NCBI RefSeq assembly: GCF_050436995.1
Contig: NC_134757.1
Span: forward strand, 9,002,501-9,066,500
From: Anticarsia gemmatalis
Lineage: Eukaryota > Arthropoda > Insecta > Lepidoptera > Erebidae
DNA length: 64,000 nucleotides
Direction: 5' to 3'
The first letter of the stretch is position 1; each line of letters starts with the position of its first letter. The notes under the pieces are model-generated. The model was not told where the DNA came from and did not search any database. It was given only the letters and a program-made list of their open reading frames with translations. Below, piece after piece: positions 13,073-28,291 of this stretch. A program made the position numbers and the translations under genes.

Positions 13073-15347
13073 TTCCACATACCAAAACTCATTCAAGACC
13101 GAGGATACGACAGTTGTTTCCACACAAACCATCATTTAGTCTTCTTAAGTGCGTGGATACAGGAATCCGCCGAAAAATCCCACCGGTACAATACAGTGTA
13201 GTTTAATTCGTTGTGTACCTTTCGTCCCTTCCCGAGGGAACTCTTCAGCTTCAGTTTACTGGTACATAGCAGGCGACCACAGCCCAACAGAATCTTCTTG
13301 GGTCACGCGAATAACAGAGTGATGAATAAGAAAGTAGGAAAATATTTTTAGATGCTGTGTTCCTACTCTTAGTGTGTAAAGTGTAACGATTTGTTTGCTA
13401 AGTATGAAGTGGATGGAGTAAATTTCCTTGTAGTGTAATTTTTACTTACTCACACAATACTGGCATAAAACCTACGACAGGTTGATTTTCTTTCATACAA
13501 AATGCATTTGAAAATCCACGTTGCAAATGCATCTTATGTGACAAGAACAGTAACAGTAAATGTAACGTAATGACATTTCTTATGCAAAATAAATATTCTG
13601 CTTTTCTAACTCATGCAACTTGTTGTAGCCGTTGTAGGTTTCCACTTTTACCTATTTCGGCTATAACTTCGGTATTAATCCTATAATAGTATAGCATTCT
13701 GCACTCAAACAATCCTGTGCATTCCAATTCTGCCCTTTCACTTCACAGTGTAAACATACAAACTTAATATTAAAACGATACGTATTGTGACAGTAATAGA
13801 ACATCAATTGTGGCCGTAAACAGTAAATCATAGGCACGGCGCAGTCCACCGCAGCGGATGTGTGCGGTCACTATGAACGTACGGTGAAACTATTACTAGT
13901 CATCAGCTATTGCGGTCTCACTAATTATATTATCGGATGTGTGCGCTAATGTTTTCTTTATTTGATTGATTAAATATACAACTGTAGCCGCATTACCAGA
14001 ATCATTTGTTTAATAATACTTATCATAGGCAGGAGAGTTTCCTTTTGGCTGACACAATTTTTATTTATAGTTCGTTTTGAGGACTAGGTTATCATATTGG
14101 AGACTCAGTATGTTCAAAAACCTACAATAACAATGTTTCGTTTTCTTAATTGAGAAGTCAAGTCAAACGTCACGTAAAGGGTCAGGTAAGGAAAGTCTTA
14201 CATCGATAAGTCTGAAAATGGCAACTTAAAATGTCACAGATCATCTTAAACCAAAGTTTACCCTACTCATAATTAAATCAAAGTTTTGTCATTCAAAATT
14301 TAACAATCTTGCAAAACACAAATCTGTTCATGGCGTAATCAGATAAAAAACTGTTGGCGAGCTTAATAAACGAGGCGGGTGCTATTCCCTTAACATAATG
14401 GAATCTTTTTAGACACTTTAAGACAGCACTTTAGCTTAATGAAGAGCCATAATTCATTTTGACGCTCCTAGTAACTAGAGCAATGGCGTGCCGTCGCTGA
14501 AGTATACGTGGGTAATTAGATCTACAGCCAGTTATCGATTTCTTGTGTTAGTTTTATTAATGGGAGAGCTTAACTTAGCGACGGAGTGTTGGAAATTTTA
14601 ATTATGTTACAAGAAATAGTGAAACAGGGACGAAAGGATAAAAATCCTCGTGTCTTTTTGAAATCTTGCTAATATTACTGTTTAACTAAAAGTCGTCTTG
14701 CTTCAAAGAAACCGAAACTTCTACGTATCTAAAAGAAAACAGTCTCAATACTAACTATAGTTAACTAGACCAGTGTCGTATGTTTTGACCTATTTAGAAG
14801 TAGGCCGTATTCAAAAGGATTCCAAAACATATTTATGATGAAAGTCCCGCCACACAATTTAAAATGTCCTACAAATGAAGAGTCACCGGATCCCATTTTA
14901 AATATTCATATAAACCTTTCCTACAAACCTAATAAACATATTTTAATTGAGCACTGAAAACGAGATAAGTTTTAGGACAAATATCTATTGGTGTGCTTTA
15001 TTAAGAAAAACTAAACATATAAGTACTACATTAGTTCCAAATTAGGTTTCTACTTTGGGTACTGGGAATATTTTTTCTTGGGAGTATCTTAATTGGAATT
15101 ATTTGACATGCGAAAATAATAAATCCACATGGTTTTATCTCAGCAAAGAAAATCGCAGAAAAAAAACATAATAAACAACGAAAACATTGGAACAATACTT
15201 GCTAACTAATTAAGTGTCGATTTTCTCTCATCTCACAGAAAATCTAATAATCTTTTATTTAATATCGATAACAACAATAATAATTATGGCTACATTATTT
15301 CTCAGATAATACAGGTGTAAGTTTCTCAAGATAAATCTTTGACTCAA
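13073..15347. other. No gene recognised
   Basis: I see no coding signal, repeat ends or RNA gene here. Confidence 0.5.
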
Positions 15348-15599
15348 TCTATACTTAATATTATAAAGCTGAAGAGTTTGTTTGTTTGTTTGTTTGAACG
15401 CGCTAATCTCAGGAACTACGGGTCCGATTTAAAAATTCTTTCACTGTTAGATAGCCCGTTTATCGAGGTAGGTTATAGGCTATATAACATCACGCTACGG
15501 TCATTAGGAGCGGAGTAGCAACGAAAAATGTTACAAAAACGGGGAAAATTTTGACCCATTCTCTTAGGAGACACAAGCGAAGTTGCGCGGGTCAGCTAG
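15348..15599 (+). mobile_element. Non-autonomous Helitron-like element, copy 4
   Basis: Plus-strand copy starting TCTATACTTAATATTATAAA after A and ending GTTGCGCGGGTCAGCTAG before T. It contains the same internal blocks as copies 3, 5 and 6. Confidence 0.72.
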
Positions 15600-18500
15600 T
15601 TATGAATAAACCTTATTAAAGAAAATATTTCAGGTAAAAAGAAAACCTTATCTTTCGTTTTCGGAATATAATTTGGAGATTACATCTATAACGGCCTAAA
15701 CCCTCGTCGTTTGATTTGAAATCGAGATTTCCGAGAAAACTAAAGGAAAACTTCTTCTAATAAATGTTCTTAATTTATTGCGATGACAGATAAAATATTT
15801 CTTAGAACTGTTTGATGGTGAACTAAGCAACATTTAAAAGCGTTTTCCAATAAAAATATATTATATAAGGCTATTTATACCAAATTAAAAAACAAATATA
15901 AACTTGAAAGGGTTGCGTTAACAGTATTATTGATTCAAAATAATATAAATTAATAATGTAAATGAAATGATTTTTGACAAATCTGAACTAATAAATACTT
16001 TTATTAAGTAAACAAAAAAAACCGTAAGTTTCCTAATAAATGTATAACTTTTACGGCTATAAAGTCTTCATGGTTTCCAACACTTTTCAACTAATAACAC
16101 GTTGAAAACGTGTTTCTTTAAACTGTAAAACTACTTAGTGGAGTAAAAAGTTGTTCTACGTCAAAATATCAAAGTTTAGACATGATACTTCTTGTACTAT
16201 GAGTACACCTAGTTTTTCCACTGCTTAGTCTAGATTCAAAAGATTTTGGTACTCTGGCTTTTATACTCTCTCTCTTCCTGTCTTTTATGGTGTCGTCGTC
16301 TATTCTATTCGTCTCATATGGTGTTGGCTTCCTTATACTCTCTCTCCACTTCGCCCTATCCTTGACGTTGTCTACCTCAACCTCACATGAATGTCTGGGT
16401 TTTATATAAATTAATAAAGAATAAAATCATTACTGGTCCACTCACACAAGCTAAGCCAAGCTATGGTAATGACAACTGATAAACATAGGTACTCATATAC
16501 TTCTTAATACATAGATATACATATATTATGAAAATAAATTTAGTTTTTTTTAAACTCATAATCAAAATTTTAGACAAATTATTCCTACCTCCTATTTCAC
16601 TTATACAATTACCTTTTAAGTTAAGTTATTTATCTTCCAAAATACTACTTGCAATAGCCTATCGAAAAGAAGCACTCCTACATCTCAAATAATTAAAAAA
16701 CAATTGTACAAAACGAATCGGTAATACGAAAACAAAACGGCCAGCTCTAAAAATATAATTTCTCAAATAATTTGCACATTTCAGTGCGATTTGCTATTCA
16801 AATGAGACTGGTGAATGTCAGTGTTTAATTTTTTAATTCAATTGTTATTTTAAGCGCAGCGCAGTGAGACCGGAATAGTTCATTGTGATGTTTCTTGTGA
16901 CAAGCCGTTCAGGACACGACTGAATTAACTAAGATATATAATGAATTTATACAAATATTATTGAAAACAGTTTCAAACTTGTTTTCTAGTTTGACAACTT
17001 AGAGCTTTATTTAGAGGCAGGTGCAACTTTGGGAAAACGTCAAATAAACAAATTAGTTTTTGTTAATGGTTTACTTAAGAAACTATAAGACAGCTGAAAA
17101 GATTTCCATCACCTATCTCTCTTTCATTAATGCCTTTTATCTTTATCTAATTCCATTCTGTATAATGTCTATCCATACCTCAAATTGTATTCGAAATATG
17201 CTTGCTTCGTTTGCGCCAAAGCCTTTTTTGTCCAGAAGCGCTCATTTTATAGTTTTCCACAACAGAGTGTTTTAAATAAGCAATATGGAATTGTACACTG
17301 CTTAATAAGACAAAGCTACAATTTACAAAGCACACAAATAATACAAACGACTGCGTTAAAATTTCAAAGCAAATCTCCAAGGGCGAGAAACTCGAGGAAA
17401 ACTGGCTATAATCCAGATTTTCCAAGTTGAGCTCCCAATAAAAATAGATTTGACATTAAATACAGAAAATACTTGAATTTTCCCAACGGAAGCTGGATTC
17501 AAAAGTGATAAAATATGTAGTCAACCACTATACCCTATTCTTGAACACGTGGTGTCTAGAGAGTGAAGTCTAATAATATTCTTAATCAATATCTACGGCT
17601 CAGATTGAAACAGCTACATATGTAGGAATTAGGTAACCACTCCATTGGTAAGTTGGTAATAAATTCGGAGGACTTCAATCGGTTATTATTTCGAAGTATT
17701 AAGATAAATACAAGAAGCTATTTAGACATGAAAGTCTGATAACATTGCAAAGAGTTCGAGAACAGTAGCCCTTACTGTGAAAGTAACTGTAAACAAAATG
17801 CAGAAAAGCTTTTATTATTAAACAGATGTATCGTGGTTCGTGCATCTCGCAACCGCAGAACAGAGTACAACTTACCTCAAATAAATTCAAACAAGTTTAT
17901 CGGAAATCGTGCTACGGAAAATAAACAATACAAAATGAGCTTTAAATTTCAATTATTAACTGAAACAGAGACGTGGGAGATTACGATTGGCTCATACTGT
18001 CATTACCATTGCGCACTGGACGGTCGGCCAGGCCGCCGGGCACAGAACAAATTTTAAATTTTTAATCGCCCTTTCGACGAACTTAATTTCAATTTAAATT
18101 CATATTAGCTCTTCGTATTGAACGCAGTTGCGATTCAAACCTAAAATACATTTTTGGGTGAATCAATTTATCGAGTTCCGTTGATTACTTCGCCGCAGTT
18201 ATTGGTTAATTCATTAACCCCTCGAAGTGAACTTCGGAGACTGTGTCGGTACAATATTGTATCGTAAATATATATCCGTACAAACATAGTAAAACATCGT
18301 AAACATTGTCATGGACCACAGCTGTGTAATGACATTGTGGGAATCCCAGTGCGTTTTAACAAAATACGCGAACATTCACTCAAGTAAAACCCTACGATTG
18401 AGGAAAAACATGTACCTGAAAATCTTCAAGCGTCAAAATGATTTTACCTGTAACTGAGTGATGTCTGAGTAAAGCTGTAGCTTACTGTCAACAGTACTTT

Positions 18501-21500
18501 ACAATACACATCCACAAAACAAAACAATGTTGATCTCAGGTAAGAACTGTTCTAACTAATGGTAATAATATATATTTGATTTATTGTTAGCAGTTCTTTA
18601 AGCCTGTTCCTTTCGACCAAATTTTTGCAAATATATTAAAATTAATTTTTGAACTACTTTCAGCGAAAAGGTGCCTAAATTGACAGGTATTTTACAGCGC
18701 ATTTCCAGGCAGAAAATAATAGCCAATTTATATAATAATTTAGTATTAAATTCCAAGTAATCAACCGCACATAAACTAAATCTATTGCTAAATAAACATG
18801 TAATTAAAACACCAAATTAATAGCGTTAGTGGAATGAAATTTCGCGGAATAGTCGCGGATGTCCTTTTGCAGCGTTGCGGTTTAATATGTACAATGGGGC
18901 GGCCGCGAGCGACCACGGGCTACCACGGGCAACCACGAGTGACCACAACTGGGCAAACAGTCCAGCGAAAACTTAAAGAATTAATAAGCAACACAATATA
19001 ATTAAGGCCCCATCTGTACCGGGTACCGTCAGCCACTTAAATTCCCAGTAAGTTGGCAACTCGACGCTATGATTGCATTAAAGCACTTACGAACTTTATC
19101 CATTTCGTCTGTTGACACTACCGCTGTAGGTTTCGCTAAAATTTAATTTTCCAAATTCAGTTTTATTATAACCCCATTGTAGTTTGTTTGTCTAGTTATT
19201 TAAATAAATTTACATCGGATTGTTTACCGTTTGTTGTTTTGACAAGTTTTTTTATGTATTGTAAATTGGATATGTTACACTGGCAGAGATAACTACATTT
19301 ATAAATTTGTATGACAATATGGCTTTGGAGTTGATGTTAAAAATAACAATATAACCAAACCTGTACGATGTTACGAATTAGACTTCAGTATTTATTGGAT
19401 TAACTAATGTTTTCTAGCAGAATGTATATGTACCTATATTGGATGGATCACCTATTATAATAGACCCGTCTCACCGGGAACATAAAGTTCCACAATCCTA
19501 AATTTCTTAAGACTTCTTCGAAGTACAAGAAAAGTCAAGTCAACTTTCGCTGCAATTCGATGAACCCCGTAAACGCGGTGCGAAAGTTTTCATTGCGTTA
19601 CGTACCAAAGGAGTGCAGAGGTGCCGACCGCTATCTCACACGCTCCCACCAAACACCCAACTACATTCCAACTTTTCACCATATTCCGTGAAAGCTTCAA
19701 CCAACAAAATAAGAAATATAAAAGTCTTGTAAAGCCACTTCAAGTCTTAACACTTTCTAAGTTCTCGGGTTGCATTTTTATGGCTTTTTTAATACTAGAT
19801 ATAAAACGTAGCCATAAAACCAAAATGTTAACTTTCAGTGCTTAATTACAAGAGAATTGACTCCGATATTTTAAAAGGAGACTAAAGGATTATGCAGGAA
19901 ACGCGCACCAGCTTACTACGTACTAATGCTAAATTACTGCAAAGCGTCGACCGAAAGTGTTATTTATAGAATAAGCTCTGTAAGGAAAACTCTGAGCGTT
20001 AGTAAAAGAAGTTGCACAATACTAATACTTGAATGCGAATTATCCATGGACCAAGTAGAAGGGTATCGTTAGCTCGAAACCACAAGTAAACCTTTTCATA
20101 CGAATTCACAGGAAATCACTAATGCATACAAACACCGAAATTAACCAACCGTTTATAACTAGTCTCATAGCAAATTTTAGAGCGTTCCACCACGATTCGC
20201 TGGATATTTTAGCTAGCCAACGAATACCGTGCATATCGCGAAACTGACCCAAATGCTGAATGTGAATAATACGATTGGCGATATTATTTATTCAACTGAA
20301 GGACGGACGTGTATCATTACGGTAGAGCGCCGCTGCGGTATGAACATTAGCTTAAATAATTGAAACGGGGAATTGAGCGATGGGTGGGCCCGCCTGATGG
20401 AATTTCATTTGAATTCTGTTTTCATGTTTTCTCTTACGGTTTAAAAACGTATCTAAATTGCCTCTTTTATTATACACGTGTGTTTGATTCGAATATTCGT
20501 GACCGTCACGCTTGTAACCATGAAAAGGGGTACGTCCGAAGCGGCGGGTCCCCGAGGGGTAAATCGGCAGACTGTAGTGTGATTTTACACGGTTCAACAA
20601 AAACGATATCAGATTGAAATCTAATAGTAGAAATGTTTTATTGAAGAGCAATTTGTTGGCATTTAAATTGATTGAATTTATTTGATTCTATTTGGGCAGG
20701 TATTTGAAGTTTCTACCTTTTCAATTACGGTGCAGGTGAGGTGAACGTGTATCTACTACGAGTATTTATTAGAGTGGTCACAGCACAAATTCAAATCTTT
20801 TTCTTTGTCAAAAAATTACTTATAATTGTTATGAAAATAAAAGATACACCGTTTCTACTACGAAATAAACTTTGGATGCGCTTGCAAATTAATATAATCA
20901 GCACGCAGTAGCAATATACTTCACACAGTCTAACAAGATGACAATAAACAGGTGAATTGGTTTGAATATGTTCATTTTACTCTACATTTCTGCAGTACCT
21001 AGTTAAACAATATCCCCCGTTCTAACATAAAGCGCAACCATCAACACTTGCGACTGCAGAGTTAGACAAATCACCAAAACGTACGTCCAGTTTATTACAC
21101 CGTTTTACTTATTCATCAGCTATGCAAATGAAAAGCAAATAAAGAGAGAAATGGCCATCCCTGTGTAACGTACGCGTTGGTTTTATCTCGAAAACGATCA
21201 AACATTACGATCCCATTTTGCACGACGCATTTCCATATGCGCTATAAATAATGCCGTTTTACCTTCCATTCAAATAAAGGGGTACCGTGGAAGCGTTATT
21301 TTTTGCCGAAAATTGCTGGATGCGATACGTGCGGTACGTACGCATGGTATTTTTTCGGATTGGATTAAAAATTATATATTAAAGAGCTTGTTTCATAAAT
21401 AGGAAGTTTTTAAGGGTAGCCTGTCTATCTTTCAAAATGTGAACGTTAAACCGAAGTCAAAACTCACTGTAGCTCAAATACAGATTTCTAAGTCCCAGAG

Positions 21501-24500
21501 AACCAGAATAGAGTCAGTATAAGAAATAAATGTCAGAGGTAGTTTGAACATATTTTGATTTTATATCAAAGAGCCTTTGACTTGCACCATAGTTCATATT
21601 GTTCTCGTGTAGTGTTCATAAATAAAAGAAAATATGAAATTACTATTTAAACAGCACATTTTCCTCGACGACAATAGCTGTTATTGAATTATTTCGCATA
21701 CTGAATGTCCATTGAGAGTTAAAAACAAAAGTGATCAAATATTAATTAAGGCTCGAATAAAACGGAAAGTCGTTTATTACAATGGAATACGCCATTGATT
21801 TCCAATCAAACAAAGGTTTCTGTAACATTAAATGAAATTACGAACATTATTTCATGCTGCTTTACACAATATCAAGTTTCAATGAATGTGTGCACTAATA
21901 AAAGGAAAATATGAGTTATTTAATTAATCAAGTGAAACATTATACGCGATTGAAAGTTACCAATTTTAAAAGTATAAAAGTCTTTTGTTAACAAACACAG
22001 TTTTCCGAATTTATAGCGATATATTTTTGTTCGTCAATTGTGTAGGTTTGTTAATAAGCGCTAATGCGATAAAAACATACTGACTTAATAATTAATAAGC
22101 CTTTCTAATAAAAAGGCAAAATATTCGAACCTTGAAAACATGGCTCATCCAGATTTTCCCACTAGTCAGTATTAAACCCGAAAAATGTGGAGATTCAGTA
22201 CAAAAACAGAAAAGCCCCGGGGCGGCACACGAGGCTTTCACGTGCCGAACCCCCGCTGAGATATAGGTGCGAAGCGGGAACATAACAATAATTTGAGATC
22301 CATTATACTAACACCACACACTGAAGCTTGGGAGCCAGCAGCCAACTACGGGGTTGTTTTCGCCAAGTTTTTACCCGCACAGCCTTCCAAAGCCTAGGAT
22401 TTTACGGTAAACGCATTATGGCCACAGTTGTGAGCGGAATTCATAATAACGTAATTAATGAGGGGCGAAACATCGGGCCTCTGAACACGTCCGACGTGCA
22501 TGCAAAAACCCTTTGCAGCGGGCCGAGTAGCGTATTATTTATGGCGAGAGGCAAGAAACGAAATTTCAGGCGTAAACAAGATTGGAATATCGGTTGCGGC
22601 GAACATTTACGGAGCTCAGTTGATAGGCTACTTGTTTAGGTGTAAATTGTTGATACAATCTTGTTGTTAAACATGATTTTAGTTAACTTTCACGTTTATT
22701 TGATAGAATGTATGTATTTTGTACTAGATGTGCGGTGTTTGTAAAGGTTAATTAAATATTAATAGATTAATACTAATAAACCAACTTTGCAAATACGACG
22801 AAAGCTCTCTTACAGTTTTCATTTAATATTTTCATCAGTTTAACTTAAATTTTTGCTAAAAATCTTTATTTGCACCCACATAAATACATAAATTTATACA
22901 ATTAAAGCAATAGTCAAAGATAAACCGAGTTTATCGAATTATCACAAATAAACATTCACCAAAAAGTTTATCAGTTTTTTCCGTCATACATATGCAATAT
23001 ACGTCCAAATTTAGGTGGGTACCTATCGTTTGATCTTCGCCGACTCATCTATAGTCAATAACATAAGTGAATGAAAATATTTGGGCAACCCTTACCGATC
23101 CCCATAACATACAAAAATGCTAAAATAACTTCTATTAAGGTTCCATTTCAGAAATGTAGGAAGGATCCCATTATTCAAATGAACGCCTATTATTTTCTTT
23201 ACAGCAATATCATCTTACCTATGGGTGCGTTCAAATAGCTGTAGGCGTTTTAGCTGGATCAGCACGTTTACTGAATTAATCTAACTTACTTAAAGGAAAA
23301 CAATATCGTGGGCAATCAATAGTAATTATCAGTTTAAAGACTTTAATTAACCTTTGTGGGTCGTTGAAAATAGTTAAACCAAAAATAGAACAGAATTAAC
23401 ATTTTATTCGTGGCAAAGTACCTACCTTCCCACCTTAGTATTAAAGTTTGAGTCGTAGGAGATGCGACATCGATTACTCCCTCGGAACAGTCCGAACTAT
23501 TCATTTAAAGAAGTTGAAAGGTCGCTCATTATCATCGTACGCCTACTCAAATCAAAAATAACTATTTTTATCGTCGATGACAGTCATCGTGTACAACCGG
23601 AAAATCCGAATAATTACAACCTTACTAATATTTGAATGACAATCCAAATGTCACGAACATCATCAAGGACGCTAATAAAAGCACTCCACCCAAACTCATT
23701 AGAAAATAGCTAGAGCTTACGAACTAATAGAAGCTCTACGCTTAGAGGCGCTTGTGCGACGTCAAGAGACTTTTTCATTCTATTTTTCAGTTCGTACTTT
23801 CAAAGAATTCAATTACTGGAAGAATTCTTGACTCTACTTCCTTAGTCTAGCGAAAACTTTCGAATTTATGGTAATCTCCTTCCAAATTTGATCTCCGTGG
23901 AGCTCGCTCCCTCCACTTTTGTATTATTACAGGCTATAATTTTCGCTGAACATGAACCTCCGTTGACTTGCTACTGGCGAAGGCATTACCGTTGAGATCA
24001 AACTGCCAGATAGAAATACAATGCCGTAGTATTACGATTAAGTTGTTTCGTGTGCACTTAATTATTAACAACCTGATTTTTTTATGGACTGCGTCTTATT
24101 TATGAGAACTTAATATTAAGTTATAGATTCTGCGATAAATTACATGGAAAATTATCTCTGCCTCCGATAGAAAATAAGTACAAAAAATTGCTTATATCTG
24201 TTCTGAATTTAACAGGCAAAATGAAGTGACTACCTATAGATATTTTCAACCACTTCAATTTCTCTAACTCATAGGTGTAGGACCTAGACATAGACTATAC
24301 TCATACGTCTTCGTACTACATATTAACTATTGCTATTATTATAATGTTTTGAAGATTTTGTTACTCATCGCTACCCGAAGTTAACCAATCAAGGCTCCTA
24401 CAAAACCGACGAGCTCCAGTTAATTTACCTTTATCGTATCTGAACTAAATATCTCCAAATTCTCCAAACGTAAAACTTGCCTTTAAATACCAAAACACGT

Positions 24501-27500
24501 AGAACGAAAGCTACAAATTGAAACTCATTCCCGATACAGCTTACATTTCGTCAGTAACTCAATACTGAGACCACAGAATTAGTGGAGGGCTTAACCGCGC
24601 TAACGTCAATACGTTCGTGTAATGAACCGGCCTAATTAGTGCAAATATAAGCATTTACTCGTTTGCGGTGACGCATAAGAGATTCTCGTCAAGGCGTATG
24701 TTGTCAGCAGTATTGAATGATGTACCCTAATTTACATTCAGGTACAGTATTATTGGTGTGAGCTTTTCTCCTAATTAAGGGTAATTTGATAAGCTGAATG
24801 TTGTCGGCTGTAATGTAATTTTAGGTGTTAGCGGACATGTGACTAAAATATTAAGTGATGAAAGAAAATATCGTATGGTTTTGTCAAACGAAATATCTTT
24901 GAAAAACATTTCTGAAAAGTTGAGCTAATGGCGTTATTAATAACGTAATTGCATTAACTATAGCGAAAAACCACAAAATAATCTAGACCGAAATAAACAT
25001 TATGTTATTGCAACATTTTTTTGATAGATTTAAAGTGAAAACACTCTTCAAGTAGTGGTTATTGTTTAGTATCTGTATCAACAATTCTTACTTCAAAAGT
25101 AAGCTACCTACTGCAGACTTCCTTTTGCTTTTTGAATCCAGCTAACACCGAAATTAACACTACTCGTACCAGATAATCCATTCCATTTTACAATGTTATA
25201 GTTGGTTTCAACCCTTGCAAGCCGCGAGGTGACCCATTTCACTAAGTGATTACAACTGGTGCGGAAAGATATGCAATTCATACACACATTACTGTTCTAC
25301 ATGCTTCCTGGCAGCCTTTGATCAGCACCGCAATGGAATAAAAAATAAAACTAACTGCTTTTCCCGCGAATTTTAAATGCTGTTGAAATAGAAACTAAAG
25401 TTATTTTCTTCCAATAGTTTATGAAATTGATTACTGATTACTTTTTACATTTATGAATATTTTTACAGGGAAATTTGAATATAAAATCTATTGTTTGAAT
25501 ATCTAACCTATTTTGCACCTCAAATAATAAAGTAAATGAAGGCCAGCATACCAATTCACTTACGAAAAGTAATCAAAAATTTACATACCTTGGAATTTTC
25601 AATCAGATGAACACATTCGGCTCTAACAACCTCGTATTTACTAACACGTAATTCTTCAAAGTTTTATAAACATAAACTCACAAGCACTGCACTAAAGTTC
25701 TCAATTATTATTTACAATACATGCACTAACATAAACACGATACTAAAACTAACCTAACACATTCACTCATAATATTGACTTTTAACTATACTCTCAAACA
25801 CCACAACAAAATATAAGAATTCGAACGCTTCTTTTTGATAAATATGTCGTCAAATAGTAATTTTTAACAACAAAAATAATTGAAAACAGAGTGTATCCTC
25901 AGGGATTGTTGTCAAAACTGTCATTTGTTCGACGCCATGGTTATGACGCATGCGTACTGGGGTGGTGTACAAATGCGCATGTGGGCATCGAGTTGGCTTG
26001 TGTAAAAGATTTTATTAAAGTTTCGAACCTCTTTGGATCTTTTGAAGACATTCTCTTTAGAGTTTTTACTACTTTTTCTAGTCTGCGATGATAAAAATCT
26101 AGGGGTGCGGGCTAAGCGTAATAGTGAGTTCATGTATTTGGTTCGCGTTCATTGAATTCACGGTGTTCAATGTTTCTTTCGTTGATTAGTCAGACACGAC
26201 TAATTATTATGATTAATAAGGAGCTATTAAGATACGAATCTAAATGAATTTATGTGTTAATTAGACCTATGCGGTTCTAATCAAAAAAATGTACCCCGAA
26301 CAATTTTTATTAGAGGACAGAGATTTATGTTGGTTTAAGTTTGAGACGAAACTAAAATACCAACAAGTTTTTACTAAAGTATTTAATCCTATTTAAAATT
26401 TTCTAATTACAAAAATTACATTAAACTTAAAGCTGTTCTAGCCACGCAGAAGCGTATTATGTGGGTGACTTATGACAAAACTTTTGGTGAAATGCTTGAA
26501 CAAAACGCCCATGTCCGACCGTGCTTAACTGTCTAAACTTTAATTAAATTTGCGAAAAAACCTCCCCTTTAACGCCGATAGACTATCAAGATTACATCAT
26601 TTCGGATTAAGACTAATTAAAGTGAGACTTTTTTGTATTCAGGATCGATTTAATGGACTTTTTAAGTTGTAAGTAAAGACTACCAGTTTGGGATCTTCGG
26701 GTTTTAAATAAAATGTACGCTCTCGGACGAAAAAAATATGCTTATTTGAGGTGAGATAGCTCATAGTAGTTACTATTTTTTTTTTATCAAAACGTTAGTT
26801 TACGGATTGTGTCGAGATGAAAGATATTTACAGAAGTCGTAAAATGAATGAGACATTTTAAACCTATTGTTTGCGATTATGTTTTCAAAAAAAAAACCTG
26901 CGAATTTACCGTATCGATTAAATGTTACACAGCTTTAGTTCATAAAAGTAAAACTACGTTTTACATTTTGGGAAAAAATATAACTTAAATTATTAGATTA
27001 ATGTGAAATGAATATAGTATGTAGCTATAGAGACCATTGCATTTACGATTTTCAGTCAACTGGTTCAACAACATTATCTTCTGGACTAAGTTTCACACAA
27101 AAGCGAAAAAAAATAACATAAGAAAATCATGACCAACTAAACATCCGCTTGCCAGCACTTTGTTCGTAAAGTGATCGTATTTCCCAAATTTCCGAACTGC
27201 AGTTAACTCTAACCGCTGTTGGGGAACGCTTCGAGGGTACAGTTACTATACTTGTAGCTTGCACCGCCGTATATTGTGATAATCTATGGAGGTCGTTGAA
27301 GGTAGCCTACATTGTAGAGCATCGTCGGTCCCGTAGATTTACTTGCATTGTCAGTTTATACCTGAATAATGGAGATGATTAATTGGATAACAGATCGTAT
27401 ATCTTATAATACGTGGCTTTAACTGGCTTTGTGTGTGAATGAAAGACAATTATTCAGTTATTTTAAAATGATTGTTTTGAAGAGTTGTTCAAGAGAATTT

Positions 27501-28193
27501 CCCGTTTATTTTATGAAGACCATTTTATTTTAAGAGAAAAGATCGGGTTTTTAAAAATATTAATAAGTAAAGCAATCCCTGATTTTGGGACTAAACTACA
27601 ATAAAATATTCACAGCTATTATAATTAACAACTTAAACATGAATTCTTTCTTCATCTTACATAGTTTCATTGACATCGGTACTGTATTTTTTTTACAATC
27701 GATTTGCGATATTTTTTTTAAAGAATATGAAGACTTATTAACCTTATATTATAACTTAATTTCCTATTGTTAGTAAACTACCTACGACTTAGAAATTGAA
27801 TCAAATGAGTAAACGAACATACATACCGGTTGCAATTGAATACAAACCACTTAAATCGACCCCTAAAAATATCATAAACATAAACCCGAAGCGTATCGTG
27901 AGCCAAACGACTCAGTTTCTGTCATAAACGGTGACACTGGCTGAACTACAATACTAGCAAATACAAAACCAATATAAGAAGCACTTTCACGTTTCATACA
28001 AACCCCTTTTGACTGTCTTTAATCCTTTGAACAAAGACGGGGAAGGTAGCTCAAGTAAGCCTGGTCGTTAAAGTGCCAGTATCGTTTTTTGGTGCCTTTT
28101 TTTAAAGAAAAAAATAGAGAGTACTAAACATAGGCTATCATGTTGTGGTGCCGTGACTTTCTCGTGTTTCAGAACTCACATGCAAATGTGTAC
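15600..28193. other. No gene recognised over 12.6 kb
   Basis: Long AT-rich stretch without a defensible exon. Noted only: direct repeats of TTATACTCTCTCTC near 16260 and 16335, the decamer repeat at 18911-18950, and GC-richer patches near 20520-20570 and 22205-22610. The 103-codon frame at 22328-22639 has no recognisable domain. Small or poorly conserved exons could be missed. Confidence 0.45.
18911..18950 (+). repeat. Degenerate 10-bp tandem repeat, four units
   Basis: Consecutive decamers GACCACGGGC, TACCACGGGC, AACCACGAGT and GACCACAACT form a GC-rich patch after GGCGGCCGCGAG. There is no coding evidence. Confidence 0.6.
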
Positions 28194-28291
28194 TCGTACT
28201 ACTATAAATATAATAAAGCAGTAAGAGTTTTATTATTTGTTTGTTAGTCTTAACGAGCTAATATCTGGAACTACCAGACGGCTTTAAAGTA

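Noticed and set aside
20352..20651. Overlapping frames of 99 and 85 codons on opposite strands
   Set aside because: Neither strand shows motifs; both follow a locally GC-richer patch.
22328..22639. 103-codon plus-strand open frame
   Set aside because: No recognisable domain, no splice or promoter context, and chance frames of this size are expected in 64 kb.
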